NCBI GenBank assembly: GCA_026415195.1
Contig: JAOAHO010000012.1
Coordinates: 1 to 60,247, forward strand
From: Bacteroidia bacterium
GTDB lineage: Bacteria; Bacteroidota; Bacteroidia; B-17B0; Aurantibacillaceae
Direction: 5' to 3'
Length of the DNA stretch: 60,247 bases
This document shows, piece by piece, positions 10,621-19,984 of the stretch. The position numbers and the translations under genes were made by a program. The notes under the pieces were generated by a model. That model was not told the origin of the DNA and ran no database searches. It saw only the letters and a program-made list of their open reading frames with translations. The stretch's first letter is position 1, and the number at the start of each line of letters is the position of its first letter.

Positions 10621-11892
10621 CTATCTTTCCAAACCTTCAACAAAATTTCTGAAACAATCTGCAGCACTGTAAATCTCTTCTTCCCTAATACAATACGGTG
10701 GTATCAGGTAAAATGTATTACCTAAAGGCCTGATTAACATTCCCCTTTCCAAAAAATATTCCTGCATTTTTCCCTTCAATGGGTTCAAATAATCCTCTCC
10801 TTTATAATTTTGTATGTCTGCCTCAGCTGCAAATATTCCCCCTTTACAGCGTAAGTTTTGTATCCCGCTTACTCCCCTGAGTTGCAGAATACAATTCCGA
10901 TAAGCACTTTCCATCCTTTGAACTTTCTGCAACGTATTTTCCTTTTCAAACAATTCAATATTAGCCGCCGCAGCCGAACATGCAAGTGCATAGGCCGTAT
11001 AACTGTGCCCGTGATAAAATGTGTGCATAGGGTTTTCATTTTCAAAAACTTCAACCACTTTGTCCGAAACCGAAGTCAGGCCAAGAGGCATAAATCCGCC
11101 GGTCAATCCCTTTGACAAACACACCATATCGGGCTTGCTTTTCATTTGATCGGAGGCAAGAAAAGTACCCGTTCGCCCAAATCCCGTCATCACTTCATCG
11201 GCTATGGTCAAAATTCCAAGTTCGGAACAGCGGTTTATAATTTGTTCCAAATATCGGGCCTCGTACATTTTCATGCCTGCCGCACCCTGCACCAAGGGTT
11301 CATAAATAAAAGCAATAAACGGATTTTTCTTATGTTCGATTTCTATGGTATTTAAAATATCAGGAATTTTATCATCATCGGGAAGCGGAATCAAAAACGT
11401 ATCAAACAATAAATTTCGGAATGCGGCATTAAAAACATTTCGCTCGGCAGCGCTCATGCCCCCGAAAGTGTCGCCATGATAACCGCCATGAAAAGCCAGA
11501 TAACGCCCCCTTTGTTCACCTTTCAGGTAAAAATACTGCCTGGAAATTTTTAATGCCACTTCCACAGCCGTGGAACCATTGTCGGAAAAAAATATTTTTT
11601 TATGATTTTGGGGAAGAAAATTTACTATTTTCTTTGCCAGAGTTTCAGCGGCTTCATGCGTACAGTCGCTGAACATTACATGGCCGAATTTTTCCAACTG
11701 CTTCCGGATGGCCTCCGAGATGTACGGATGCGAATGCCCGTGAATATTTACCCACCATGAAGCATTCAAATCTGCGATTTTATTTCCGTCCTCGGTGTAC
11801 AAATACAAACCTTCTGCTTTTACAATTTTAAGCGGCTTGGATTTGCTTACCAAAGAAGTAAACGGCCTCCATATATTATCGGATGCGTACAT
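10621..11892 (-). CDS. bioA: adenosylmethionine-8-amino-7-oxononanoate aminotransferase
   Basis: BioA transfers the amino group of S-adenosylmethionine to KAPA to make DAPA, the third step of biotin ring assembly. It is a class III PLP aminotransferase. The N-terminus has the IWRPFT signature, the PLP-binding Asp lies in ADEVMTGFGRTG (about residue 232), and the Schiff-base Lys is in LSKGLTGGFMPLG (about residue 261). I place the start at the ATG at 11892 (423 residues). The GTG one codon upstream is less likely because the ATG overlaps the bioD stop as TGATG, which suggests translational coupling. It is the last gene of the USP-bioB-bioF-bioD-bioA run and ends 20 bases from the convergent tRNA-Arg. 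Confidence 0.95.
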   Translation of the reverse strand: MYASDNIWRPFTSLVSKSKPLKIVKAEGLYLYTEDGNKIADLNASWWVNIHGHSHPYISEAIRKQLEKFGHVMFSDCTHEAAETLAKKIVNFLPQNHKKIFFSDNGSTAVEVALKISRQYFYLKGEQRGRYLAFHGGYHGDTFGGMSAAERNVFNAAFRNLLFDTFLIPLPDDDKIPDILNTIEIEHKKNPFIAFIYEPLVQGAAGMKMYEARYLEQIINRCSELGILTIADEVMTGFGRTGTFLASDQMKSKPDMVCLSKGLTGGFMPLGLTSVSDKVVEVFENENPMHTFYHGHSYTAYALACSAAAANIELFEKENTLQKVQRMESAYRNCILQLRGVSGIQNLRCKGGIFAAEADIQNYKGEDYLNPLKGKMQEYFLERGMLIRPLGNTFYLIPPYCIREEEIYSAADCFRNFVEGLER

Positions 11893-12527
11893 CACAATGA
11901 CTGATAGAATCGAACAATATCCTTTTCAATTGCTTGCTTAATGGCCTCGATATTATTTGAGGCCAATTCAGGAATTTCCGCCAATAACGGAAATGAAGAA
12001 TGCTTTAGTATGATATCCTTCACTTCGGGTTCAAAATTACCGTTCAATACAATCCCCTTAACCGGATAATTTTTATTTTTCAGGTATTCAAACGACAATA
12101 AGCTGTGATTGATGCAACCCAAATAATTTGAGATAACCAGAATGATTTGTGCCTCAAATTTTGAAGCCAAATCAATCACAAAATATTTATCGTTCAGGGG
12201 AACCAACAACCCTCCTGCCCCTTCCACAATTAATAAATCAGGCAAATCAGGCGGAAGAAGGATTTTTTCCATACGGATTTCCTCTCCATTCAAAGCAGCA
12301 GCATAATGAGGAGATAGCGGTTGGGGATAAACGTATGTTTCTTTTAACACTCTACACTCCGGAAGATCGGACAGTATCGTTTTAATGAAGGAACTGTCGG
12401 TGCCTTCGGAAGAACCCGTTTGTACCGGCTTCCAGTAGGATGCTTTAAATTTCCTGCACAATACGGCAGACGTAAAGGTTTTTCCCACACCGGTTCCTAT
12501 GCCCGTAACAAAATATCGCTTATGCAT
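11892..12527 (-). CDS. bioD: dethiobiotin synthetase
   Basis: BioD is an ATP-dependent carboxylase that closes the ureido ring of DAPA to give dethiobiotin. The P-loop GTGVGKT lies at residues 11-17 within the typical N-terminus [17 protein letters not shown] follows, and the motif VEGAGGLLVPL is present. At 211 residues it has the normal length. The start overlaps the 3' end of bioF by 31 bases, and the stop shares one base with the bioA start. Confidence 0.95.
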   Translation of the reverse strand: MHKRYFVTGIGTGVGKTFTSAVLCRKFKASYWKPVQTGSSEGTDSSFIKTILSDLPECRVLKETYVYPQPLSPHYAAALNGEEIRMEKILLPPDLPDLLIVEGAGGLLVPLNDKYFVIDLASKFEAQIILVISNYLGCINHSLLSFEYLKNKNYPVKGIVLNGNFEPEVKDIILKHSSFPLLAEIPELASNNIEAIKQAIEKDIVRFYQSL

Positions 12528-13621
12528 TGCTTTAATACTTTTAATTCTTCAGGGGTATTATGGGCATGAAGGGTAATCCTGAAACGTTCTTTTCCCTTTG
12601 GCACCGTAGGATATCGAATAAACTTGCAAGATATTCCATACTTTTTCATGACGGCATCCGTTTCCCCAACGGATATTTTATCTGCCGCACAATATACAGT
12701 TTGTATAGGCCCGTCATTGAAGGATGATTGTGGTTTACCGGAAAATTCTTTTTTGTATAACGAAATCAGTTGCATCAGCCGATCAAGGTTTTTTCGTTGT
12801 TCCAGCAAATCGTAGCCAATACCGATGGATTGAACAAGTTCGGGCGATGGTGCCGTGGTATAAATAAACGGCCTGCAAAAATTAATCAAATACTCTTTAA
12901 GCAAGTTACTGCATGCTACGGCTGCTCCCATTGATCCAAGCGCTTTGCCGTAGGTATAAATCCTTGCAAACAGTCGGGAATTTCCGTAAAACCTGTTGCC
13001 TGCACCAAAGGGCGCTTCAAGAGAAGTCCCCAAGGCATGGGCCTCGTCCAATATCAAAAAAACATTAGGATGACGTTCGGCAATTTTTAATATTTCGGAT
13101 AACGGAGCCCTGTCCCCGTCCATGGAAAACAAGCTTTCCGTTACGACAAAAATATTTTCAACCCTTACATGCCATTTGGCAATCATATCCGCAAGCGAAG
13201 CCATATCGTTATGCCTGAACATAGCATGCTTTGCTTTTGAAAAATGTATGCCGTCAATCAATGATGCATGGCAATATTCATCAAATAAAATCAGGTCGTG
13301 GCGTGAGGGTATGGAAGACAGCAATCCGAAATTAGCCAGGTATCCTGACGAAAACAAAACGGCATTTTCGGTTTTATGGATATGTGCAATGCGCTCTTCG
13401 AGTATTTCAATATCTTTTGAATTCCCTGAAATTAAACGGGATCCTGTACTTCCGGAATTAAGATAAAATTTTTTTTTATTCTTTAAATCACGGATTTCCC
13501 TGGCATAACTTAAATAATCGTTGGAACAAAAGTCAATGCCATCCGACAGTTTGAGCGAACGATATAAATTTTCCGATTTTCTTTTAACAAGAAGCGCTTG
13601 GATGCGTTCAAGAACGTTCAT
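12497..13621 (-). CDS. bioF: 8-amino-7-oxononanoate synthase
   Basis: BioF is a PLP enzyme of the alpha-oxoamine synthase family. It condenses L-alanine with pimeloyl-thioester to KAPA. Visible motifs are [10 protein letters not shown] near residue 31, the cofactor pocket DEAHALG (residues 192-198), and the PLP lysine in [10 protein letters not shown] (Lys226). Its length of 374 residues is normal. The ATG overlaps the bioB stop in an ATGA arrangement, and the 3' end overlaps bioD by 31 bases. Confidence 0.94.
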   Translation of the reverse strand: MNVLERIQALLVKRKSENLYRSLKLSDGIDFCSNDYLSYAREIRDLKNKKKFYLNSGSTGSRLISGNSKDIEILEERIAHIHKTENAVLFSSGYLANFGLLSSIPSRHDLILFDEYCHASLIDGIHFSKAKHAMFRHNDMASLADMIAKWHVRVENIFVVTESLFSMDGDRAPLSEILKIAERHPNVFLILDEAHALGTSLEAPFGAGNRFYGNSRLFARIYTYGKALGSMGAAVACSNLLKEYLINFCRPFIYTTAPSPELVQSIGIGYDLLEQRKNLDRLMQLISLYKKEFSGKPQSSFNDGPIQTVYCAADKISVGETDAVMKKYGISCKFIRYPTVPKGKERFRITLHAHNTPEELKVLKQCISDILLRA

Positions 13622-14592
13622 GCATTGATGCCGGATTTTTTCTTTTCCGGATGCTTTGCGTAGGGGGCCATGGGTTTGATACCGAGCACTTTGAAAAGTT
13701 CCATATCCTCATGTTCACAAGGGTTGGGAGTGGTGAGTAATTTATCTCCAAGAAATATGGAATTTGCACCGGCTATAAAACATAATGCCTGGGCTTCGGT
13801 ACTTAGGGAATTTCTACCGGCCGACAACCGAACCATACTTGTGGGCAGTACGATGCGAGTGGTGGCAATCATCCTGACCAGATCCCAAACCGGAACGGGG
13901 GGAGCATTTTCAAGGGGAGTTCCTTTAACGGCAACCAAGGTGTTAATGGGCACGCTTTCAGGTGCAGGTTTCAAAAGAGATAGTGTATAAAGCATTCCAA
14001 TACGATCATCTTCACTTTCCCCCATTCCAATAATACCTCCCGAACATATTGTCAAACCTGCCTTACGGGCATTTTTTAGTGTGTTGATGCGGTCATTGAA
14101 CTTTCGTGTTGTGATAATCTTATCGTAAAACTCTTCTGATGTATCAAGATTATGGTTGTATGCATAGAGTCCGGCTCCGGCCAATTTTTTAGCTTGTTCT
14201 TCCGTTAACATTCCCAGGGTGGCACACACTTCCATACCTAATTCTGAAATTTCCTTCACCATTTGTAATACTTTGTCGAAGTCCCTGTTATTGCGAACTT
14301 CCCTCCATGCTGCACCCAAACAAACCCTGCTGGCACCGTTCTCCATGGCCTTTTTTGCAAATTCCACCACATCTTCTTTTTCCATCAATTTGTGAATTTT
14401 GATTTCGGTGTGATATCGGGCAGCCTGGGGACAATAAGCACAATCTTCAGGGCATCCCCCGGTTTTGATGGACAAAAGCGAACTCATTTGCACTTCCGCA
14501 GGGTTATGATACCGGCGGTGAACTTCAGATGCCCTGCTGATGAGTTCAAGCAAAGGCAATTGATAGATGGCTTTGATTTCTTCTTTAGTCAT
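13618..14592 (-). CDS. bioB: biotin synthase
   Basis: BioB is a radical SAM enzyme that inserts sulfur into dethiobiotin to give biotin. The 4Fe-4S triad is [12 protein letters not shown] with Cys47, Cys51 and Cys54. The conserved YNHNLDTS segment that helps hold the substrate and auxiliary 2Fe-2S cluster is also present. It has 324 residues. The start overlaps the stop of the upstream universal stress protein gene by four bases (ATGA). No biotin-repressor-type operator was recognised upstream. Confidence 0.97.
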   Translation of the reverse strand: MTKEEIKAIYQLPLLELISRASEVHRRYHNPAEVQMSSLLSIKTGGCPEDCAYCPQAARYHTEIKIHKLMEKEDVVEFAKKAMENGASRVCLGAAWREVRNNRDFDKVLQMVKEISELGMEVCATLGMLTEEQAKKLAGAGLYAYNHNLDTSEEFYDKIITTRKFNDRINTLKNARKAGLTICSGGIIGMGESEDDRIGMLYTLSLLKPAPESVPINTLVAVKGTPLENAPPVPVWDLVRMIATTRIVLPTSMVRLSAGRNSLSTEAQALCFIAGANSIFLGDKLLTTPNPCEHEDMELFKVLGIKPMAPYAKHPEKKKSGINA

Positions 14593-15491
14593 ATACCGCT
14601 GGTGCCGCCCAAAATGCTGATGTCGGTATCAAGGGCAATATTTTCCGGCTTCAGAATGATCACCGGAACCGTGCTGTGATGGATAATCTGCTGGGTATAA
14701 GGGCCAAGGAAAAAACCGCTGAGTTCGGCATCCTGATCACTCATCACAATAATGATATCGCCGTTGTTTTTAAGAGTATAATGTATGGTGGCCGTTGCCC
14801 TGTTTTTAACGTTTTCAATCAAATCAACATTATACATTATTCCTTTTTCTTTAAAGAAATTTTCCGTTTGTTTTAACATAATTTGAATGTCATTTTTATA
14901 TTCAGGCTCATCGGCCCCAAGCAAACCCAAGACATGCACATGGGACTTAAAGGTTTGAGCAAATTCGGCTGCATAATTTACTTTCTGGCGAGTATTGGCA
15001 CTGGTATCAATGGGTAGTATGATGTGGTTATATCCTTTCTTGGTGGCTTCCATGCGTGTGCATAAAACAGCAGCATTTGATTTGGTGGCCACTTTCAAAG
15101 TATTACTGCCGATAATGAGGTTCTCTATCGGTCCATATCCGTGAGTTCCCATGGCTATAAAATCAATTCCGAGTTCATCCACGGTGGCAAGTATTTCCTT
15201 ATGCGGATTACCTGTTTTAATCACAGTGTTGATATTTACCTTGAACATTTTCGAAATTTCATCCGCCCACTCGGTAAGTTTTTCATTTGCCTTTTCATGA
15301 ATTATATCTTTTTCCACATGCACTTCCGGCATCAAAATATTTAACACAGGATTAGATACCGATACCACATGCAGCAAATAAATGTCCCCTTTGGTATATT
15401 GTGCAATAAAACCTGCGTGGTTTATAGCCACTCTGGAAGTTTCCGAAAAATCTACGGGTACTAAAATTTTAGAAGATTTGAACTTTAACAT
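14589..15491 (-). CDS. tandem-domain universal stress protein
   Basis: This 300-residue protein has two UspA domains. The first (residues ~4-150) has the start [11 protein letters not shown] and the nucleotide-binding signature [15 protein letters not shown]. The second (~155-285) begins [11 protein letters not shown] and has a degenerate signature ending VPVIIL. Usp proteins bind ATP or related ligands and respond to stress; a specific role cannot be read here. It is the first gene of the biotin run and overlaps bioB by four bases, so its expression probably sets that of the biotin genes. A box with one mismatch to TAnnTTTG (TACCTTAG, minus strand, 15510-15517) lies 19 bases upstream. Confidence 0.9.
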   Translation of the reverse strand: MLKFKSSKILVPVDFSETSRVAINHAGFIAQYTKGDIYLLHVVSVSNPVLNILMPEVHVEKDIIHEKANEKLTEWADEISKMFKVNINTVIKTGNPHKEILATVDELGIDFIAMGTHGYGPIENLIIGSNTLKVATKSNAAVLCTRMEATKKGYNHIILPIDTSANTRQKVNYAAEFAQTFKSHVHVLGLLGADEPEYKNDIQIMLKQTENFFKEKGIMYNVDLIENVKNRATATIHYTLKNNGDIIIVMSDQDAELSGFFLGPYTQQIIHHSTVPVIILKPENIALDTDISILGGTSGI

Positions 15492-15549
15492 ATTACATTA
15501 CTTTTAGGGCTAAGGTATATAAAAAAAATTAAGTTTAATATAAGTTGAA

Positions 15550-16494
15550 TCAGTTTTTTATAAAATCCTCAAGTTCCGATTGTTGTAAGGTAATGTGATT
15601 TCTTTTCATTTTAAGCACTCCATCCTGAATAATGTATATACGGGGTAAAGCTGTTCCGGCAAGCCGGACAAACGTTTTCCCCAAAACAAACGAATAGGGT
15701 ATTCCGGTACAACGGGTATCATCCATAAATTCCTTTAATTGCGGCTTATCACCGTTAAGAATCAGGTAAAAGGGCAAATTCGGGTTCAATTCCTTCATCA
15801 ATTTTATTTTTTTGGCAGCTATCCTGCAATGAGGGCAAGTCAGGCTTAAGAATGCAACGATATGTTTGCCTTGACGAAAATCCACACTTACGGAATCTAC
15901 TTTATCCTTATCCCGGTTTTCATACAACAAATCTAATGGTAACATCATGCCTATACTTTCATCATCCATCAGCATTTTATCATCATAAAACACAGGATTA
16001 AGAATATGAGGAAGTAACATGGTGCTTGTCAGTAAAACAGAAAAAAAAACCGCATTTCTTTTTTTAAACTTCCAACCTTCCATTTTCAACGGAAATACGG
16101 CCGACAATATCAATATCATCAAACTATTTTTGATAAGGGCCTCGGCTGGCGACATATAAATAACCTCACCAAAGCAACCGCAATTTTCCTCGCCTGTACT
16201 GGCGACAATTTGGTAAAAAAGATAAGAATTAAATGCCATCAAAAAAACAATGGCCCATAAAGCAGTCTTTTTTAATTCATAGTTGACAACTAACAATATT
16301 CCCGTAATAATTTCAAGGCCAATCACAAACCGAGCTATCCAGGGTGCAGTTTTCCAGCCGGCAATTCCAAGGCGCACGAATGCCATTTCAAATGTTTCGA
16401 TGACAGGATCAAGCTTGGTATAAGCTGATACGATAAAAACCAAACCGCAAATAACTACCAATAAACGAATAAACCACTCTAAAATAATTTTCAT
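15550..16494 (-). CDS. MauE/DoxX-like membrane protein fused to a thioredoxin-like domain
   Basis: The N-terminal ~165 residues hold about five membrane spans of the MauE/DoxX type, including the Cys-rich ENCGCFGE motif (Cys105 and Cys107) found in MauE relatives. The C-terminal ~120 residues form a thioredoxin-like domain with active site CPHC at residues 220-223, expected on the periplasmic side. The fusion suggests a self-contained disulfide exchange unit: a membrane partner that relays electrons and a soluble redox module. Stand-alone MauE helps thiol chemistry in other bacteria; the target here is unknown. The gene lies 4 bases downstream of the methyltransferase-glycosyltransferase gene and is probably cotranscribed with it. 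Confidence 0.78.
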   Translation of the reverse strand: MKIILEWFIRLLVVICGLVFIVSAYTKLDPVIETFEMAFVRLGIAGWKTAPWIARFVIGLEIITGILLVVNYELKKTALWAIVFLMAFNSYLFYQIVASTGEENCGCFGEVIYMSPAEALIKNSLMILILSAVFPLKMEGWKFKKRNAVFFSVLLTSTMLLPHILNPVFYDDKMLMDDESIGMMLPLDLLYENRDKDKVDSVSVDFRQGKHIVAFLSLTCPHCRIAAKKIKLMKELNPNLPFYLILNGDKPQLKEFMDDTRCTGIPYSFVLGKTFVRLAGTALPRIYIIQDGVLKMKRNHITLQQSELEDFIKN

Positions 16495-16498
16495 TGCA

Positions 16499-17917
16499 TT
16501 AAATAAATTTACATTTCCTCATGGCAAACACACACATCCTCAGCAAAATCCACCCGTGCCTGAAGCGGGATATATTGGTTTCTCCGTAGGTTCTTTCCCT
16601 GTATCGGATGGGCACCTCCACCATTTTTAAGTTTAGTTTGTGTGCGCCGAAGAGTAAATCAAAATCACCGAAAGGGTCAAATTCCCCAAAGTAGGAACGG
16701 TTTTCAACCAGGCGTAGGTAATCTTTTCTGAACATCACTTTGGTGCCGCAAAGTGTATCTTTAAATCGTTGTCCTAAAAGCCAGGTAAACATCCAACTGA
16801 AAAAAATATTGCCCAGGTAATTCAAAAATCGCATGGCCTCTTTTTCCATCGGATAAACAAGCCGTGTGCCGTTAATAAATTCGCCTTTTCCGGTTTTGAT
16901 GGCTTCGTAAAATTTAGGCAGATCTTCAGGGGGAACCGTCAGGTCAGCATCCAAAATCATCAGGATATCCCCCGTGGCCATTTTAAAACCTTCCCTAACA
17001 GCATCGGCTTTACCTTTTCCTTTTTGTCTTCCGATCAGTATGTTATGTGTGGATGAATATTTTTTCTGAACCTCTTGTATTACCTCCCAGGTATTATCGG
17101 TACTGTTGCCCTCAATAAAAATGATTTCCATCTTGCTTCCAAAGCGAGGCATGCGCAAAATGGCGTTTTCAATATTGCCGCTTTCGTTCTTTGCAGGTAT
17201 GACAATACTGACGGAATATTCCCTGGTATGCTCATGAAAACATTGAGGTAAAGGACGTGCAAAGCTGTAAATATTCAATCCGAAATACCGGAATGGGAAC
17301 AATTGTGCAAGATATTTATTAAAAAGGGCAGAAATAAAAGGGATATAAATGGGAAATACAAACCTTCGGGAGGTCCGGTAAACGTCAAATTGACTCAAAT
17401 AGAGCAGATTATTAATATCTCTAAGTGAAAGCCAGTTCTGAATGGGTGTTTTGGGCTTAATACCCAAAAATTCGATGAGTTTGATCATAGGCTCCCAAAA
17501 ATGATTGTAATATTGAACGATGACACGGGTATGTTCGTGGCAAAATCCATGAATTTTTTTGAACAACTCCTGAATATCGTCGGTGAAGCCCACCAGGTTA
17601 CTCAGGATGATAATATCAAATTTTTTTTCGGTTTGATAATCCATAATGTCCGACAGCACAAACTCAATTCCCAGATGCGCGTACTTTTTTTTGGCTACTT
17701 CAATTTGTTTGTCGGAAAAATCCACCCCGGTTTTATTACTTCCCGGAAGAGCTGCAAGAAGGTCGCCCGTACCGCAACCAACTTCAAGAATGGATGATGA
17801 TTTATGACAGAAATAAGACAAATAATCCGTGATTTCTTTCCAATAATATCTGGATATGAAATTTTTTTTTAATCGCTTAGGAGAATTGAAATATGCTATG
17901 ATCTGCTCCTTTTTCAC
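16499..17917 (-). CDS. SAM methyltransferase fused to a family 2 glycosyltransferase
   Basis: Residues ~20-220 form a class I methyltransferase with the SAM motif ILEVGCGTGDLL at 43-54. Residues ~234-472 form a GT2, DPM1-like glycosyltransferase. The GT2 part starts SVSIVIPAKNES, has a DxD-type motif in ILDADLT, and contains GKGKADAVREGF. No extra membrane anchor is obvious beyond hydrophobic patches near residue 375. Such enzymes modify polyprenol-linked sugars or surface glycans; the acceptor is unknown. The start is a GTG at 17917: no in-frame ATG lies nearby and a perfect -7 box sits just upstream at 17931-17938. Confidence 0.84.
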   Translation of the reverse strand: MKKEQIIAYFNSPKRLKKNFISRYYWKEITDYLSYFCHKSSSILEVGCGTGDLLAALPGSNKTGVDFSDKQIEVAKKKYAHLGIEFVLSDIMDYQTEKKFDIIILSNLVGFTDDIQELFKKIHGFCHEHTRVIVQYYNHFWEPMIKLIEFLGIKPKTPIQNWLSLRDINNLLYLSQFDVYRTSRRFVFPIYIPFISALFNKYLAQLFPFRYFGLNIYSFARPLPQCFHEHTREYSVSIVIPAKNESGNIENAILRMPRFGSKMEIIFIEGNSTDNTWEVIQEVQKKYSSTHNILIGRQKGKGKADAVREGFKMATGDILMILDADLTVPPEDLPKFYEAIKTGKGEFINGTRLVYPMEKEAMRFLNYLGNIFFSWMFTWLLGQRFKDTLCGTKVMFRKDYLRLVENRSYFGEFDPFGDFDLLFGAHKLNLKMVEVPIRYRERTYGETNISRFRHGWILLRMCVFAMRKCKFI

Positions 17918-17930
17918 GGTTCAGAAGCAC

Positions 17931-17938
17931 CAAAATTA
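17931..17938 (-). promoter_or_regulatory. Bacteroidota -7 box for the GTG-started fusion gene
   Basis: Read on the minus strand this is TAATTTTG, an exact TAnnTTTG match ending 13 bases before the GTG start at 17917. It supports that start and a very short leader. Confidence 0.5.
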
Positions 17939-17958
17939 CATACATTCTGCTTATTTCG

Positions 17959-19914
17959 TTATTCCAACCTTCTTAAGTTGATGCCGGTTGCTTCTTTAAG
18001 CACCAATGGAAATTTTTCCACCTTTACCGAAGCGCTGTCGAGGCCAAATGCACTTTCCTCACTTAAACTTACTGACTTTAACACTTCGTAAGCATTGCAT
18101 ATCATTTTTTCATGAATGGGAAGTTCGTTATCGTAAGACATGATTTTTTCAATCACAACAAATTTAAAATCACCGATGATGTTATACTTCTGAAGGGATG
18201 TATATCGGCTGGTGATGTCCACTTCACCGTTTTTCACCAGGTCTTCCACCACTTTTCTGAACATTAAGTTCAGTCGCGGGGCAACACGAAATCCTAATTT
18301 AAAATCCACGCGGATAATGTCGTTGGGGACAATGTGGGTTACCCTGTAATCCATGCGGTAGGGTTCGTCTTTAACATCCACATGCACAAACCAATAAATG
18401 TCGGCCCGCTTGGGCCTTTTGTGAAAAATGGAATACAGCACTTTCGATTCAATTTCATCCACTCGATTGGCTGCGGTAAGATACACCAGGTGAGTGGCAT
18501 ATTTCGGAATAGATTCGTCTTTACTAAGTTCCGTTAAAGCAGGTATGTGCTCATCCAATTTAACAAAATCAATATACCGATGGCGGATTTTTTTTCCGAA
18601 ATGCCAAATAATCATAATCAAACTCAAAGAAAATGCTATCAACAACGTGAGCCAGCCCCCGTGCGTAAACTTTCCCAAATTGGCAATAAAAAACATTCCC
18701 TCAAGAACAATATAGAATGCAATAAAAACCATAATGAACATGAACGGATATTTTTTCATGTGCAAATAGAAATTAAGCAAAGTCGTACTCATCATAAACG
18801 TAGTGATAATGGCCATGCCGTAGGCCGCTTCCATATTTTCTGATTTTTTAAAATATAATGTAATGAAGATACATCCGGCAAGCATCAGCCAATTCAATGC
18901 AGGAATATAAATCTGTCCGCGTAACTCAGTGGGGTATTTCACCTTCATCTTGGGCCAAAGGTTAAGGCGCATGGCTTCGTTGATGAGGGTAAAAGATCCC
19001 GTAATCATCGCCTGAGATGCAATGATGGCGGCGGCCGTCGCGATGACTATGGAATAAGGCAAAAAGAAATCGGGAACGATGGCATAAAAAGGATTGGCAG
19101 AACGGAATTCACTCATGCGTTGACCTTCATGGGCAATAAGCCATGCTCCTTGTCCGAAATAATTAATCAATAACATCATTTTTACAAAAATCCAGGTAGC
19201 CCTGATATTCCTTTTACCGCAATGGCCCATGTCGCTATATAATGCTTCGGCTCCGGTCGTACAAAGAAACACTGCTCCCATAATGAAAATTCCTTTAGGA
19301 TGTGTTTTTAAAAGCTCGATCGCATAAATCGGATTAAGTGCCTTAAAAATGGAAAAATTCCCCATTATTTGAACAAACCCCACAATGCCCAGCATTAAAA
19401 ACCATATTAACATCGCCGGGCCAAATGATTTTCCTACAAAGTGCGTACCAAACTGTTGAATAAAGAACAATATAAACAGCACAAGTATTACCAAAGGCAC
19501 GGGATTAAAATTCGGATTAAAATACTTTAAACCTTCTAATGCTGCAGAGACAGAGATAGGAGGAGTAATGATGCCGTCGGCAAGCAAGGATCCTCCACCA
19601 ATTAAAGCCGGAAAAATTAACCACTTAAACTTTGTTCGTTTGACAAGGGTATAGAGAGCAAAAATACCTCCTTCCCCTTTATTATCGGCTCTTAGCATTA
19701 CCACCACATACTTAATGGTGGTTTGAAATGTCAATGTCCAAAAAATGGCAGACAAAGCTCCGAGAATGATTCTGCTGTTGATAGGATCATCTCCCACAAT
19801 AGCACTCATTACATATAAAGGGGATGTACCAATGTCTCCGTATATGATGCCCAGGGCCACTAGGAAACTGGTAACAGTGAGGCGATTCAACCGCTCAATC
19901 GACTGTATATCCAT
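17959..19914 (-). CDS. kup: KUP-family potassium uptake protein
   Basis: This 651-residue potassium/proton symporter begins with the family signature LGIIYGDIGTSPLYV. Twelve hydrophobic segments fill residues ~15-440, and the C-terminal ~200 residues are cytosolic. Other family landmarks are GALSAIFWTLTFQTTIKY, GGIFALYTLVKR and the YSDMGHCGKRNIR loop. It takes up potassium at low affinity without ATP. The ATG at 19914 is preceded by a one-mismatch -7 box (TATTTTTA). It is transcribed divergently from the gliding-type protein gene and followed 41 bases later by the GTG-started fusion gene, which has its own promoter box. Confidence 0.96.
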   Translation of the reverse strand: MDIQSIERLNRLTVTSFLVALGIIYGDIGTSPLYVMSAIVGDDPINSRIILGALSAIFWTLTFQTTIKYVVVMLRADNKGEGGIFALYTLVKRTKFKWLIFPALIGGGSLLADGIITPPISVSAALEGLKYFNPNFNPVPLVILVLFILFFIQQFGTHFVGKSFGPAMLIWFLMLGIVGFVQIMGNFSIFKALNPIYAIELLKTHPKGIFIMGAVFLCTTGAEALYSDMGHCGKRNIRATWIFVKMMLLINYFGQGAWLIAHEGQRMSEFRSANPFYAIVPDFFLPYSIVIATAAAIIASQAMITGSFTLINEAMRLNLWPKMKVKYPTELRGQIYIPALNWLMLAGCIFITLYFKKSENMEAAYGMAIITTFMMSTTLLNFYLHMKKYPFMFIMVFIAFYIVLEGMFFIANLGKFTHGGWLTLLIAFSLSLIMIIWHFGKKIRHRYIDFVKLDEHIPALTELSKDESIPKYATHLVYLTAANRVDEIESKVLYSIFHKRPKRADIYWFVHVDVKDEPYRMDYRVTHIVPNDIIRVDFKLGFRVAPRLNLMFRKVVEDLVKNGEVDITSRYTSLQKYNIIGDFKFVVIEKIMSYDNELPIHEKMICNAYEVLKSVSLSEESAFGLDSASVKVEKFPLVLKEATGINLRRLE

Positions 19915-19984
19915 AAAACATTCAAGCGTAAAAATATGTTATTTCCCTGTTGGATAGCGTTTAATTTTTGTATTTTTACCGATA

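Noticed and set aside
10543-10725. 60-residue frame starting inside tRNA-Arg
   Set aside because: It overlaps a clear tRNA and the antisense end of bioA.
13600-15560. BirA operator or biotin-responsive RNA element upstream of bioB or the stress protein gene
   Set aside because: No long palindromic operator or structured leader was found; bioB overlaps the preceding gene.
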